From assembly GCF_001625215.2 (NCBI RefSeq), contig NC_030387.2:37843606-37907605 (forward strand): 64,000 nt of DNA, read 5' to 3'. Origin of the DNA: Daucus carota subsp. sativus. Its lineage: Eukaryota; Streptophyta; Magnoliopsida; Apiales; Apiaceae. This document shows, piece by piece, positions 24,413 through 37,063 of this stretch (positions within the stretch are counted from its first letter, which is position 1; every line of letters begins with the position of its first letter). The position numbers were made by a program, and so were the translations under genes. Under the pieces are notes generated by a model. The model did no database searches and was not told the origin of the DNA. It saw only the letters and a list, made by a program, of their open reading frames with translations.

Positions 24413-25483
24413 CACTACAAGAGAAAGCGTTTTTACCAACGGAAATTGCTAACGAAAATTAGTCTGTTGGTAGTTCCCAACGGATCTGTAACGATTTGAC
24501 TAATCAATGCTCTGCCAACCAATTCGCAATGAAATACCTACGCTTATTTACCAACGAGACGTTCCGTTAGGATATATAGCCACACAATGGAATAGTAACA
24601 AAAGACCAAGGAATTAGCAACAGACTAGCGACCAAAGCATCTGTTGTTAGGTTCATTGATATTCCGTCGATAAATACTAACAGTTCCGTTAGTAATTGGT
24701 TATTAGTTTTAGATGACAATTAATATACGCTGCACGCGGATATTATGCTAGTCTCCTAGTTGACATGTGTGTAATGCTGAAGCCCAATGGGCTTTAGTTG
24801 ATTAAATTGATATGGGTAGTAGAAAAAGTCCAATAATATAATGGAGTTTGATATGTATTTTAATATTAAGTAATTTTCGTGAATTTATATATGTAACACA
24901 ATTGTTAATAGGCTCATTCTTAATTAGAAATTTTATATTACGTTCTTAACTAGAAATATTACATGTAAATTTTTTTTAAAAAAATTCGCTTTTTATTTAG
25001 TATGTGGATTTTGTAGTCAAATACGAGGTCAATTTACTTAGCCTTTGATCAAATACCTACCAGAAACACAAAACTATTTTTTAAACATGTCTATTAGCAT
25101 TTCTTTTACTAAATGTACCAATAGAATTTCTTTAGCACCTCTGTTATTAAATTGTTATCAAATGTACCAACAGAATTTTTGTTACTAGATGTACCAACAG
25201 AATTTTGTTGGGAAAATGTCGTTAACTATACCAACCAAAAATATTCCGTTGGCATGCTCGTTATAACATTGCTGTTGTAAGAAATCAGAAATCTGTTATT
25301 AGTGTGTTGGTATTCCGTTAGTAAATTTAGTAACGAATTTGTTCTGTTAGCATGAACTTCCCGACGGGCTATATGCCAACAGATTATTTTCATTATCATT
25401 CCGTTGGCAGGGTGATTTGCCAACGGAAATCCCTGTCGTGCCAACAGAAATTTCTGTTATTAAAAATGAATTTTCTTGTAGTG
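24413..25483. mobile_element. Non-autonomous CACTA element
   Basis: Starts CACTACAAGAGAAAGCG and ends TTTTCTTGTAGTG. ACT flanks both sides (24410-24412 and 25484-25486), the 3-bp duplication expected of CACTA/EnSpm transposons. Subterminal regions are full of short repeats in both orientations built on CCAACGGAA/TTCCGTTGG and CCAACAGAA, as in transposase-binding arrays. At 1,071 bp with no transposase reading frame it must depend on another copy. Confidence 0.92.
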
Positions 25484-25639
25484 ACTCTCGATGGATCTAA
25501 ATTTTCACTTCCGCAATTATAAACTGTTAATTTAGGGTTTGCCTCAACCGTACAATAAGCAGCTAATCTATATATTTGCAGACATTTCTCTTCCAAGTTT
25601 CATGCAAGAAGAATTTAAGATGAGAGTCGCACATGAACT

Positions 25640-25844
25640 GGGGCCGTTTGGACAAGTTTAAAAAAAGTGATTTTGTGGCTAAAATAAAAAAGTGGATTAG
25701 AAGTGAGAAGTAAATAAGTTAATAAAGTGTTTGGAAAAGAAGCAGAAGCTCTGAGTGATAAGCTAGCATTCTCAGCTTCTTAAAAGTGCTTATACTTATT
25801 GGTCATATTGGTCAAGAAAAGCACTTCTTGAATACAAACAGCCC
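25640..25844. mobile_element. Short MITE with GGGGCCGTTTGG termini
   Basis: The left end GGGGCCGTTTGGAC and the right end ACAAACAGCCC form imperfect inverted repeats. The interior has paired AAGTGCTT-type motifs (AAAAGTGCTTATAC, AAAAGCACTTCTT). The termini fit hAT- or Harbinger-type plant MITEs. No clear target duplication was seen. Confidence 0.55.
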
Positions 25845-27822
25845 TGTATTATCAGTTTTCCCTGTATATACAATTGCTAGGTCGATGGTAATATACAGCT
25901 TGCTCTTTCTTATTTGCCTAAGCTGCAGTTGGGACAAGGGCAGGGGTAGAAATATAAAATTACATACCACAATGCTCTTTAATTGCTTGGTGTACGACAA
26001 ACCCATCAATCACCAGAAAAGAAAAAAGAGAATAAATTATTGATATGAAATCAAATTAAAGAAGAAAAAAAGAAAGTGATACAAGAAGCATATCTTGTCA
26101 CATAATGATGGTCGATGTCATCTATGTTGTATACTGTATTATACATTTACCTGCAGCCTTACAAGCTAGAACTCGATCTTACAAGATTATAAAAAATGTA
26201 ATATATTCTAGAATAGTAGAATAATTTATCTGTAATGTCAGTAATTATGGTTAATTAGGACAAGATTGTGGAATGTTTCATAAGTTAAAACCAGACAAAG
26301 CTAACCAGGCCGATCTCTGTACTTTATAATTTAGCAAGAAAATCTGCAAAGGTGTAGCCATAGAAATAAAGGAAGAGACCTTCCTTCACTTTTAGTCACC
26401 TCTGAATAATCAGATTATTCACCTGCCTATCTAATTAAACTTTCATGCAATGATTCTCTTCCTCTCATCATTTGCATTATAATCTTATACATATGCACAA
26501 TGAGTTAGAACTCGAACACACATGTTATTAGAGCTCGGTTTAGGTAAAGGCTTCGGGTTCAAGTGCTCCCACCCTATATATTTAACTTAATTGTCTGTGT
26601 GGTCCTGTTTGCTGCATGTGTATTCCATCGTACCATTGAAGGTCAGTCATGAAAAATGTAAGATTGTTTTGGTGCCTTCTGACGTCTTAAGATTTTAGAG
26701 TACTTAACAAACATGGGCTAATTTCAAATCTAACTAGTGTTATAAAAATTGTCACTGCCAGAAGTAAAGAGTACGATCAGTTACCAGATCCAAATCAAAA
26801 TTGTTAGCTCATCTCCTGGTACACTGTAAAGATGCAGCTGGAACTCTACTACAAGTAGCAACAGTACTAATAGTTGGAAAAATGGATACAGGCCTATCAA
26901 CAGAATAATTAAAGAATGAATGATTGCATCCGCTAAATTTAAAGCTACAGAGATCATATATAGATCAATCCAATAAATCGAGCCAGATAGTACCACAGAG
27001 TAACATGACAAGGTCAGTATATTTATTAATTCTGCAGGAACCAAACTTCTTCATTGGTCTGTTTAACTCCCTTCCTTTCTTAATTGATTGGAATAGGAAA
27101 TCATTTTTATTTTATTTTATTGCTTCTTAGAAGCTAAATAAGTTGACTACTAACCCCAGGCAGGAGGTATGCTTGTTTTATGCCTCCTGGTGTCCCGGAT
27201 GAGTAGTCTCTTTAAAAAAAATTACCGATATAAAGAATCATTAAAATGTTTTGTTAATTTTTCATTAATATCCTAATTTAATTTACACCATATAACTGAG
27301 AAAATAATCACAGATTTAATTGAACAGAATAAACAGATAGATAACTAATGTGGTAGGACAAAAAAATAAGAAATTAAAAACCAGCTAGAGTTCATAATAA
27401 AGGCTAGTTTCCAGCCAAACGGCAAGACTCAAGAGAATATTTCTCTGGTGAAAAGACAAAATACAATCGACATTAAGATTTTAATGACTTGTTTAAGTAT
27501 TTACATAAAATTATTGTATATTCATTTATATCATATCTAAAACTAATATAATATTATAAAATTGACTCCAAACCAGATATTGGGTCCAGGACTCCAGGTA
27601 CTCAATACATTCATAATGCTTCTGCAGTCATGAACACAGTACCCACACGCCAGATTTCTGATGTGTCACATACCACATCTTTAATATTGCACTTGCATAT
27701 TTCAAGAACACCTGCCTCTAAAAAGTAAATGTAATAATTTATATTAATTTCAAAAATTTGGAGGGGAAAGTTTAAGATACTGATACAAAGATAACGGCAC
27801 TGGAGGTTTATTATTGTAATAG

Positions 27823-27921
27823 GGTTTGTGTAGTGTGAGCCATGGCTACATTGCTAAGCGTTAAATTTTATATTTTTAGCTTATTTTGATTACCATGTGC
27901 TATGGACACCATAGAAAAACC
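27823..27921. mobile_element. Very short MITE, GGTTTGTGTAG family, copy 1
   Basis: GGTTTGTGTAGTGTGAGCCA at the left pairs with the inverse of ACACCATAGAAAAACC at the right. Only 99 bases long. It is related to the longer element at 28017-28197 by the same termini. Confidence 0.55.
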
Positions 27922-28016
27922 GATTGTAATATAATATATGATTCTGGGAATTGCCTTCTTCCTAGGAGATTTGAGAGCTGGTAACTTAACATATATTTAC
28001 ATTATGGGTTTGTCTA

Positions 28017-28197
28017 GTCTGTGTCCATGGGCACACATTATACACTAAATTTGATAAGTTTGGTGGATTTTGATTGGTGGACTTGGTGTAAATGCAGGGG
28101 GGTCATCCCTATTTATGATTAGGTAATCAATAAAAATGCACCAAACTCATAGGAATTAGTGCTTATTTTGTGCACATGTGCACACCATAGAAAAACC
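28017..28197. mobile_element. Short MITE, GGTTTGTCTAG family, copy 2
   Basis: GGTTTGTCTAGTCTGTGTCC at the left and GCACACCATAGAAAAACC at the right are inverted relatives, with nested ATGGGCACACA and TGTGCACATGTGCACA motifs. It shares its termini with the element at 27823-27921, about 95 bases away. Target duplication was not resolved. Confidence 0.55.
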
Positions 28198-29237
28198 GTA
28201 ACATTTATATAAATCTTAGTTTTTTTTACCTAGGGTTTTGAAAAGTTTATAGTCAGCAAGAACATATAGTACACGTTTGAGTATATGGATGGGAAAGAGA
28301 GATGGCTAGAGAGAGAAATGTAAAATTGAACATTGAAAGCATTGCCTGGAGGGCCGTGTATCAGACAAAAGCAGCAGAGAACACTAATCCAACAGATTCA
28401 TTCTTTACTTGAGAATTCAGATAAGATATTGTCCACTCAAAGAAGCTATCTACTTTGAGTCTCTCAGCTTCAGAAATTTCCGTAAAGGACGGGAATTTTT
28501 TTAAAAGCCAAACTTATTAGGAGTAGTATCAAGTATGACAGTCAGGAAAGAATCTGTAAATTTATAATTTATTTTGTCTTAGTCAAAATCAGTTTACGGG
28601 ATCCATATTTGTATATATTTACTGTGTTTTACGAATTTATGTATTGACAAAGATGATTCTTAGATGTCTTTTGTTCAATAGATAGAGCAGTATATATGTC
28701 CAGAGGTGATCCTGAATATAAGCGAACAAGCTTTGCGCCTAGAATTCTGCTATATAATCTACAGGTATAAAAAACATATATAAATAAACTAGCATGCACT
28801 CTCAAGAAAGTGGATAATAGTTTAATAATAATAAAATTGCATGCAAGGTAAATACAATTGCAAGAACTCATCAGAATTCAGAACCATATCCTCAGTGGAC
28901 GTACTCATTGGTGAATTGAATGTCAGACTTCACAAAACATTTATAAAAATGTGTACCGAATGCTGACGTGGCAATGAGCCCTGTATATATAATTCAATAT
29001 AAACATCTGCTATAAATACCTCATCATCATTCACTACACTATATGGTAAATGGTTTGTGAACTCTTCATGATCAATTCCTCCTTATCATAAAACTCTTAG
29101 CGAGTACCTCAGAGCTTATGTCGAATCGTATTATCGTATATCATATTCAAAGATCAAACATATGCTGCAGTGGAACTAATTAGATAATAATGAGAGGAAT
29201 TAAACAAAATTAATGTAGACAATTTTTCTTCTTTCTT

Positions 29238-30720
29238 TTAAGTTCTCGGGGGAGGGAAGAACTGCGTACCAGCCATGAAAGAGTTGAGTGATGCTGAGTG
29301 GTACAAAGAAGGGTCTAAAAACGTTGTGGCTTGCGAAGGGGCGGGAGCACCTCCCCCGCCCCCTCGAGAAGTACCAGCTCCCGACCCATCAGGCTCAGCC
29401 CCAGGGGAGCTGGAGGCATTTCTAATCAAATTATTAACTTGTTGATCTCTCCCTGGCAATTGATGACGATGACTAATTTCGAGGCCCTGATCATACAGAA
29501 TTCCCCTGAACAAATGCCCTCCTATGTTCACCGACGTCTGGTAAGCGTACTGATTATCAGAATTCCCCACGGAGCTCACTCTAACGCATCTGAAAACAGC
29601 TGATGATTCCACCTCCGCCGGAAAATTCGCCAACTCCAACCCTAGAAATCATGTAAAAAGTTGAAATAAATCCACGCGTGCTTATTAAACTAAACATTTT
29701 TCTCAATATTCTTGCACTAACAGATTTTATTTTATTTTATAGCCAGTACTAGCAACTAGCAACTAGCTAGCGCTTGTAGCCATGTACTTACACATAAATC
29801 GAACAAACGAGAAGATAAAAGTTGAAAATAATGTAGAAATGCTTGGAAATACACACATTTCGACAGAAACACATGGAGCTATAGCTAGCTATAGCACAAA
29901 AAATAAAAAAATAAAAATAACAAATAGTGTTCCCTTCGTTCACTTGTCAGGTTTACTTGAAAACAGTGATCATACGAGATGCACTACAAGAAACAGGAGT
30001 TTTACCGACCGACATAGTTACATACTACTTTATGATTCCATCCGCTACTATTATCAAGTCGAGTCGAGTCGAGTTCTATAAAGAATGTACTAGGGCTAAG
30101 TTACTTAACAAAAAAAAAAGGTGCTAGGGTTATAAATATGTACCTGAAGAAGCAATAGGAATGGCAGTAGCATAAGTGTCTTTGAGCCTTTTGGGGGGAA
30201 TTTGTAGGGTTTGATAGTGGAAAACATTATCATCCTCTTGATCTTGTTGTTCGCGGCGACGATGTAAAGCCGCGAGCTGTTGAAGCCTTTCGCGGCGCTT
30301 AGCAGCGGGTACCCAAGTGCTCTTGACATGAGTCTGGCAGTGGAAGCCTCGGCTCTTGCAGCAAGTCCTGCATCTCATGTGCGTGCAGTCTTTCTTGGCT
30401 TGGTTCCCGCAGTCCTGACAGCTTATCGATCCTCCACCGCCGCTGGTGCTGCTGCTTGCGCCGCTTCGCAGCATGAAAAAATCATTGGATCTTGAGTGAT
30501 CCGAGACCAGGTTGAGGCCTGAGGGATAATCCTGTGGCTGCCAGAGCTCGAAGCCCTTGTTGTGTAAGTCTACTTGATCAGGATGATTGTGAGTATTGTT
30601 TCGGCTGAGTAAAAACCAGCTTTCGGGGTTTATTTCATTATTGTTGTTGTTGTTGCCTTGTCTTGTTTGGTGGTTTCCTCCTCCGTCTCCGCCGCCGCCT
30701 AGAGAGAAGAAATTAGCCAT
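29238..30720 (-). CDS. SRS: SHI/STY (SRS) zinc-finger transcription factor
   Basis: Plant-specific transcription factor of the SHORT INTERNODES/STYLISH/LRP1 family, which activates auxin biosynthesis genes in young organs, gynoecium tips and lateral-root primordia. Two exons on the minus strand, 30720-30144 and 29641-29238, give 326 residues. The RING-like zinc finger at residues 101-131 is complete, with Cys and His arranged as [16 protein letters not shown] and FHCQTHV, followed by the basic [12 protein letters not shown] block. The family's second hallmark, the IGGH domain, is at 230-242 ([16 protein letters not shown]). The N-terminus is Gly/Asn-rich and the C-terminus is Ser/Gly/Pro-rich, as usual. 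The single intron sits between the two domains, where the family normally has it. A long CT/GA tract lies upstream at 31083-31285. Confidence 0.95.
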
Positions 30721-31082
30721 GTTCCTGACTTTGACCTTTTTTGCAAAAATTCAATCAACAGGTAAAAATCCATAGCAACATTAAACCTAGCTAAAACCTA
30801 GCTTCTTTCACAGAGATTCTCCACAACATGTAGATGGGTTATCAACAGAGCTATTTATTTTTGTTGTAGGGAGGGGAGGATATTTATACAGGGGAGAGAG
30901 ATTATGGTTGTTGTTCAAATAAGTGGTAGGGTGTGATTGTGTTTAGTAAGGTCTTTATCTCTTTATTCACTTTTGGTTTGGGAAGAGGAGACTTTTGCAA
31001 ACGGACAGGGAATGTATGAGTATAAATTGTTCAGCCTTCTGCTGCTGCGCTTGAATTATTGAACTAGTAGCATTATGTGTGT

Positions 31083-31285
31083 GGGGGTTGAGAGAGAGAG
31101 ATGTGGGGGAGAGAGAGAGGGAGAGAGAGATTCAGAGGGAGAGGGAGGGAGAGAGAAATTTAGAGAGAGGGAGAGAAAGAGGGAGATATTAAGAGAGAGA
31201 GATGTGTGAGAGAGGGAGAGAGAGAGATAGAAATTCAGAGAGAGATTCAGAGATAGAGAGATATTCAGAGAGAGGGAGAGAGAGG
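31083..31285 (-). repeat. CT/GA tract upstream of the SHI/STY gene
   Basis: About 200 bases of GAGAGAG broken by short GATTCAGA, GAAATTTA and GATATT units on the plus strand; on the gene's sense strand it is CT-rich. It lies 360-565 bases upstream of the start codon, within the likely promoter or leader. GAGA-type tracts can bind plant BPC proteins; binding here is inference. Confidence 0.85.
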
Positions 31286-31299
31286 TGTAATTCCCTGCC

Positions 31300-34200
31300 A
31301 CTACGCCGCCATACTTAAATAAAGCTGCAACTCCAGCTCTGTTGGCAGACTAGCAGCTGCAGACTGAAAACAACAACCACAAACTGAAGCCTTTAACTCT
31401 CTGAATCCTGATACTTGTCTCCTCCTCTATTTGCAATAATTTGACTTAGATTCTAATACACACTTGTTAGCAGTTGGTATATGCATGTATGGCATGTAAT
31501 CTAGCTCTACATGTATGTATTATTACAGCAGACTCCTCATGCTAATCATAATCATATTCCAACTGTTCACCTCCACTTGTTTTACTGTTTGCGTAAAGCC
31601 CAAAGGCCGGTGAAATTTCTCTAGACTTAGCTGTCACTCTCTTCCATCTCATCCTGCTGCTCATTCTCCATGCATCTTCAACGGCCGATCTTCTGCACAC
31701 GTGTCACGCACCCCATCCCCTCAACCTTTTTCTTTACTCCTTTTCTAACCTTGCCTGCTTTTTTTATTATTATTATTTTACCTTTCGAGTAATTTACGTT
31801 TTTTTATTATTATTTTCCTCAGATAATAACCTGATTTGGGTAGGTTTAGATTGATCCCTCCTACTTAAGGCAGGTTAATTAGCTTAATCATGCTTTGCTT
31901 CTCCTGTTCCTTTCGCATTATTCTCATTCTATCTATTTACTTTTACCGTAAAAATAATACAGTTTTTTTTGTGTGTGTGCACATGAGTGCATTAAAATTT
32001 AAAACTAATTTATTTTGATTGACTACTATTTCTTAATAAATTTATGTCTGTAAAATTTTACCAATTAAAATAAAGTAAATATATAAAATTTAGTGATTAT
32101 CACATGCCGATAAACCGAAAATAATAACCTATCCAAGTAGACAGTACTGTAATTGGTCATATATTCATTAAATTATTTTTATATAAATTGATATAATTGA
32201 CATTTATTTTATGATTTTAGTTAAATGTGAATAATACTTTTGAAAAAACACAAACTAGAACATGTGGTCACAATGAATATGACGGGAAAATAAAATTTAT
32301 TTACTGTTATTTCTAATCATTTTTTCATATTTCATTTTTTTTAAAAGCAATCTTTGTACAATCATGCCAAAAACTTCTATCACATGTAAATTAGCTGAGT
32401 ACGTAAAAGTTGAGGAACATCAAACCCTAGTTTTAGATCTTAATTTCTCCTTTAACGACTCTTACTTTCTTTTGTTCGGTAAAATTGCATTCATTTTTAA
32501 TGAACACGATTAAAGCATTGACGTAGCTAATCAGGACTGAAAAATGTGAGAGTGAAGCATCGAAGGGAAGATATCTTGTGAAGCGGTCCAAATATCTTGA
32601 AATAGGTTATATTAGCGTATTAATTAAAACTTAGAGAAAGCTAGCTTATAATAAACGGCAATATTCGAATTGTCCAAGTTCATGTGAATTGATTCTCTCT
32701 AAAACCAGCTGCTTTACCTTTTCATAAAGAATCGCATTTTGCAAAATGTACATGGCTGTTAATATTTAAATTACTTAGGGAAGGATATTAGAGAAGGGAG
32801 TTCAAGAGAAGGTTCGTATAAAAACGTTAGGTTTGCTCTAACAAACCTAAACCTAAGAAATTATGGTTCAATGGGTGCAACCCTCCTTTTAGTTTAACGT
32901 ACTGTCGGATCATATCCACATATTAAACATGACATTGGTACGACCTAGATATATTCGGTTTGGATTTTTAAGTTTCTTTTATTAATAAATTTGAATTAAA
33001 AAGAATACACTAAACATTTGAGATATTAAAATATAATTTTAAATTATTATATTTAAAAACCTGATAATATTAAATTATAATATAAATAATATTAAGAAAG
33101 TTGACAAATTACTTAAAATTTACTAAATTATATATGATAAAATTCAGTGAGTGACATGTTGATTTTTGGACTGTGAGTGATTTAGTGATGCATTCCATGT
33201 TTCTTAAAATCCATTTTATCATTTGTAGGATTTAAAAGAATGGTATTTAAATTCTGGGGCTCTGCGTCAATTTTATTAGATTTTATTCCGAGTGAAACTA
33301 AAAGCAACTACAATTTCTTAACTTTATTACGATGGATTGAGGGGAGTCGAGCACATATGTGAGTGGATGATGTAGTAGAAAATGGGTGATGTTCTGGAAA
33401 ATTAATGTTTCTGATTTGTATTTTGTAATTTATATATAATTTATATATATGGTTATTAGCGTCTATATATATTATTAAATTATTTTAGTCATACCGCTAC
33501 AAGTTCCCTCTGTTTACAGCCGAGATAAAAATATATTACACACGCAAGATTCTATTGTTACTCTTCTTTTCGACCATGGTTGCAAAACTAAGAAACAGCA
33601 ACTATTGAGTCATGAAATAAAATAAGCTATTTTGTGTCATTCTCGAGCCTTGTGTGTGTAATTCTTGCCTGGTTGACTTATCCTAGTTCTCTCCTCCTTT
33701 TTCCCTGCTGCAGCAAGTACTACTATTTAGTCTGACCCTCTAATTTTGATTTTTGTGCATGCATCTATACAAAATTAAACCATTAAACTATACTCTTATA
33801 CACCTGATAATAATTTATTAAACAAACCGCATTTTCTGCACGGAAAAAACCCACACAAAATAATATATGATTGTGTTTGAAAATATATATTTCATTTTAA
33901 ATTTTAAATGAGATGATTTGAGATGTTACTTTAAATTCTCAATTTAATACTCGTGTTTTAAATATTATAAATTTCAAATAAAATTTGAATCCAAATTTTT
34001 TTTGTGTATCCAAATATGTCATTTCATGAAATTTATAATTTTAAATGAAATACAGATGTTAGGTGTTCTTCATTTGCTAGATTGAACAATGACCTATAAA
34101 CGGCGATATTTTAGGAACTCACAGAGAAAAGAGGAAGTGAGTAGGACGAAAAAAACTTAGAAAAAAAAAAGCGACTTAAAAAAATGAAATGGCTTAGGCA

Positions 34201-37063
34201 AACAATTAACATTTTTTGTTGTCACTGTGTACTGAACCATGTCTTAAACCTAGAGTACATTATTTCAAATTTAAAACTTTTTTTATTTTAATTTACTCAT
34301 ATATTGTGTGCTAGGTGAGCTGAATATGTAATAATACTGTCTCTTTTTGACAGACCTGGTCATAAAAAGAACTTGTCCATAAAGCTCACTTTCCAACCAG
34401 TGTACTCCAAGAATGCAGACATCAAGAAAATGCCAAGATCGCAGAAAATTCGAAACAGAATGTGCGGAGAGCTCGAAATAATTTTATATTCTGGCTGACA
34501 GAATCTGCATACATGTGATATAAATAGTTAAACTCTGATAAACATATACTCCTATAATCTCAGATTGTGATTAAAAATCAATTTTACCAGAAAGAGCTTT
34601 AATTTTTGTTTTGGTATCAGTAGATTAGCTGTGGTTTTCTAGGTTAAGCAATCATCTTTGCATGTCAATCTCCCAGGCTCCTGATTTAGCAGCTAGTAGA
34701 GATAGTATGTTCCTTGTTCTTCTCTATAAATGTACATTTGCATTTGATCCAGACTGCTTTTTGGTGTGTTGTTAAATCAAGGGTATCACATGAGATGATC
34801 AGTCACTTTTGTGACATATAAATCTACCTAGTGCCTGCCCAATAGAGACCAACACAGTTTCATTTGCTCCCTTTTCTCTGCCTATGAAATCATCTCCACC
34901 ACCTTCATGTCAACTAGCCAACACATATATCTAGTTGCAATTTTTATTTTAGAGTACACATAAATTTCTAGGCTATACACTATACTCCACAGAACAAGAA
35001 CCATGAGATGCTAATAATTAGGGCCGGAATCACGAAACCTCGACCTAGACTAGAGTGCTGACTGACCTTTAACAATATATCACAAATTGGAAGCCACAAG
35101 TATAAACTACAATCTCGACTGAACCTTTATTTTTAAAATTTAACTTATTATAATTTCAACTTCGGTTGTTTCAAAATTCTGTTTCCGTCAATACTAATAA
35201 TACAATGAGAATAGTGATCCTGTTTGAACTGAATAGTGCTGGGATATATTTGGTTTAGTTAGAGGTCACGCCTGTGTATATAGAAGTAGGAGTTCCTAGG
35301 TAGGTTGGGGGCAACTAACTTTTAATTAAATTCATCAACGGCATATAGTATATTCATGCAAGGACTGCAACTGGGTTAATTAAAGTATAATTATATACAT
35401 GACCCTCTACTCTCTTCTTCTCTCCGTCTGATTAATACGAACAAATTATTCCCAACAATAAAAGGACCCTCCTTCAATTTCTCCTGTATATTATGCTGAT
35501 CAATTTCTTTGTCTTTTCTTTCTTGTCACTGTACTCACTGCCACTTGAACCAAACGGACCCAAATAATGTCCCGTCTCCGGTTCGACTTGCCTGGTTTTT
35601 AGTAAAAGGTTATTGTTGCTGTTTAGTTCCAACAGCAATGTCAAATGATGTCTAAAAAATTCGGTTTAAGCTCATTTTACGGGAGTGTAGTCAGTATTGT
35701 AAAAATCGAGAATCAGAATTAGTCGATGAAGACGCACGAATTAATGATATAATCGGGAATTAATCGAAATGAAATCTGTTCAGATGGTGATTCATCGATG
35801 ATTAACCTAATTAATCGTCGACTTTTAGAAGATCGGTCACATTTTAAGCAACTCTTTGACGGGTGTCTACTGTGTTGAAGCTCAAAGCTAAATTAACTCA
35901 ATCCTCTCTGAGATTTATTTAAATACAAGTACTAATGGTATGATGAGATAAGCAAATATTGTAGATTCCTGAATATTTGGAATTTAGAAAGTTAATAATT
36001 TTTAAGAGGGTTTGTAGAAATTTTCTTTTACTTTAGTTCGCTATAATTTCATAAAATTACATTAAAAACATGCTAAAACATATTGAAAACAGCCCCATTA
36101 GGAATTTATGTATTTATTTTACATCGGACAGAGAACAAGCCCATTAGGCCAATAAAAAGGTATAGTCTATCGGTCTGTCCCGCCAATCTAATGGGCTTCA
36201 GCTGGATATATCCTCCTGAGGGTAAGTGGGTAACCCAAAGTTGAAGGTTATTTCACCCAGGCAAAAAAAAGGGGTCACGGAAAATTATTGGGAGAGTTAA
36301 AAAGGTTTGTTTTTAACTTTCTTTCAAAATTTAATAGATTTACCAAAAAAAATAAATTATTAGAAAAAAAGACTTCTTTGTACTTCCATTGTATTACTAT
36401 TACCGTTTTATTTCATAATGTTAATAATTTATTATTCGTCGCGTTGGAATCTGGTAAATTAATTTTGTCTAAAGCAATAATACTCCAATATATAATATAG
36501 TGTGTGTGTAGTGTGTGTATAAAATAGGTGTTAAATTTAGGAATTTTATCAATTTTATTATCACTTAAAGATATTTACAACAATTAAAAGTAACTACATG
36601 CAACTTTTTTTTGTACAATCTAAAACAATATTTTTTCCGGAAAAAAATTGGAGTTATTTTTTATTGCATTATATGCTGATTTTAGTTGCACTTGGTTGCA
36701 ACATAGTAAATTTGTAAAAAAAAAATAATAATAATCAAAAAGTAGTCTTTTGCAAAAAAAAATTAAAACCTAAAAGTATTGTGGCAAAAAAATATATAAA
36801 TGAGTACATTTTTTTAAAAAAATCCTGAAATTTATTACATAATATTTCTAGTACACCATTCCTGTATACAGTGCGATTCATCAGGATCTTGAACTAAGAC
36901 AAATTCTCAAGTTAGAATAATTCTCTCTTACCAACCTCAGTGTCTGTCCTTCACTGTCTCCACACAACCAAAAGCTGGAAAACCTCCATTGTAACCAACT
37001 TGATTCATTACTGTGATCCATGATTAGCTGACTCTGTAACTCCTCCATCTTCACCACCACAAT
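31300..37063. other. Long gene-free spacer
   Basis: Nearly 6 kb of AT-rich sequence with no recognisable gene, tRNA or complete transposon. I looked for conserved plant miRNA sequences and saw none. The first part is likely SHI/STY promoter, and the last few hundred bases the PMT-like promoter and leader. Weakly similar AT-rich segments around 35690-35850 and 4610-4800 (repeats of the AATTAATCG type) may be old transposon relics. Confidence 0.55.

Larger units (their letters stand above)
21565..29237. other. Long spacer between WAT1-like and SHI/STY genes
   Basis: No gene recognised. The open frames at 23005-23301 and 26781-27044 are compositionally hydrophobic but match nothing I know and have no supporting exons. 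The stretch contains a Stowaway MITE (22111-22358), a CACTA element (24413-25483), a MITE at 25640-25844 and a related pair at 27823-27921 and 28017-28197. The remainder is AT-rich spacer. Confidence 0.65.

Noticed and set aside
26781-27044. 87-residue hydrophobic minus-strand frame
   Set aside because: AT-rich spacer with a chance Leu/Ile-rich frame; nothing conserved and no splice context.
29982-30000. CACTACAAGAAACAGGAG, a CACTA-like left end within the SHI/STY intron
   Set aside because: No matching TTTCTTGTAGTG right end or 3-bp duplication was found nearby, so at most it is a broken end; not enough to call an element.
31300-37060. Search for microRNA genes or conserved non-coding RNAs in the long spacer
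   Set aside because: No sequence matching the conserved plant miRNAs I know was seen, and hairpin prediction could not be run.
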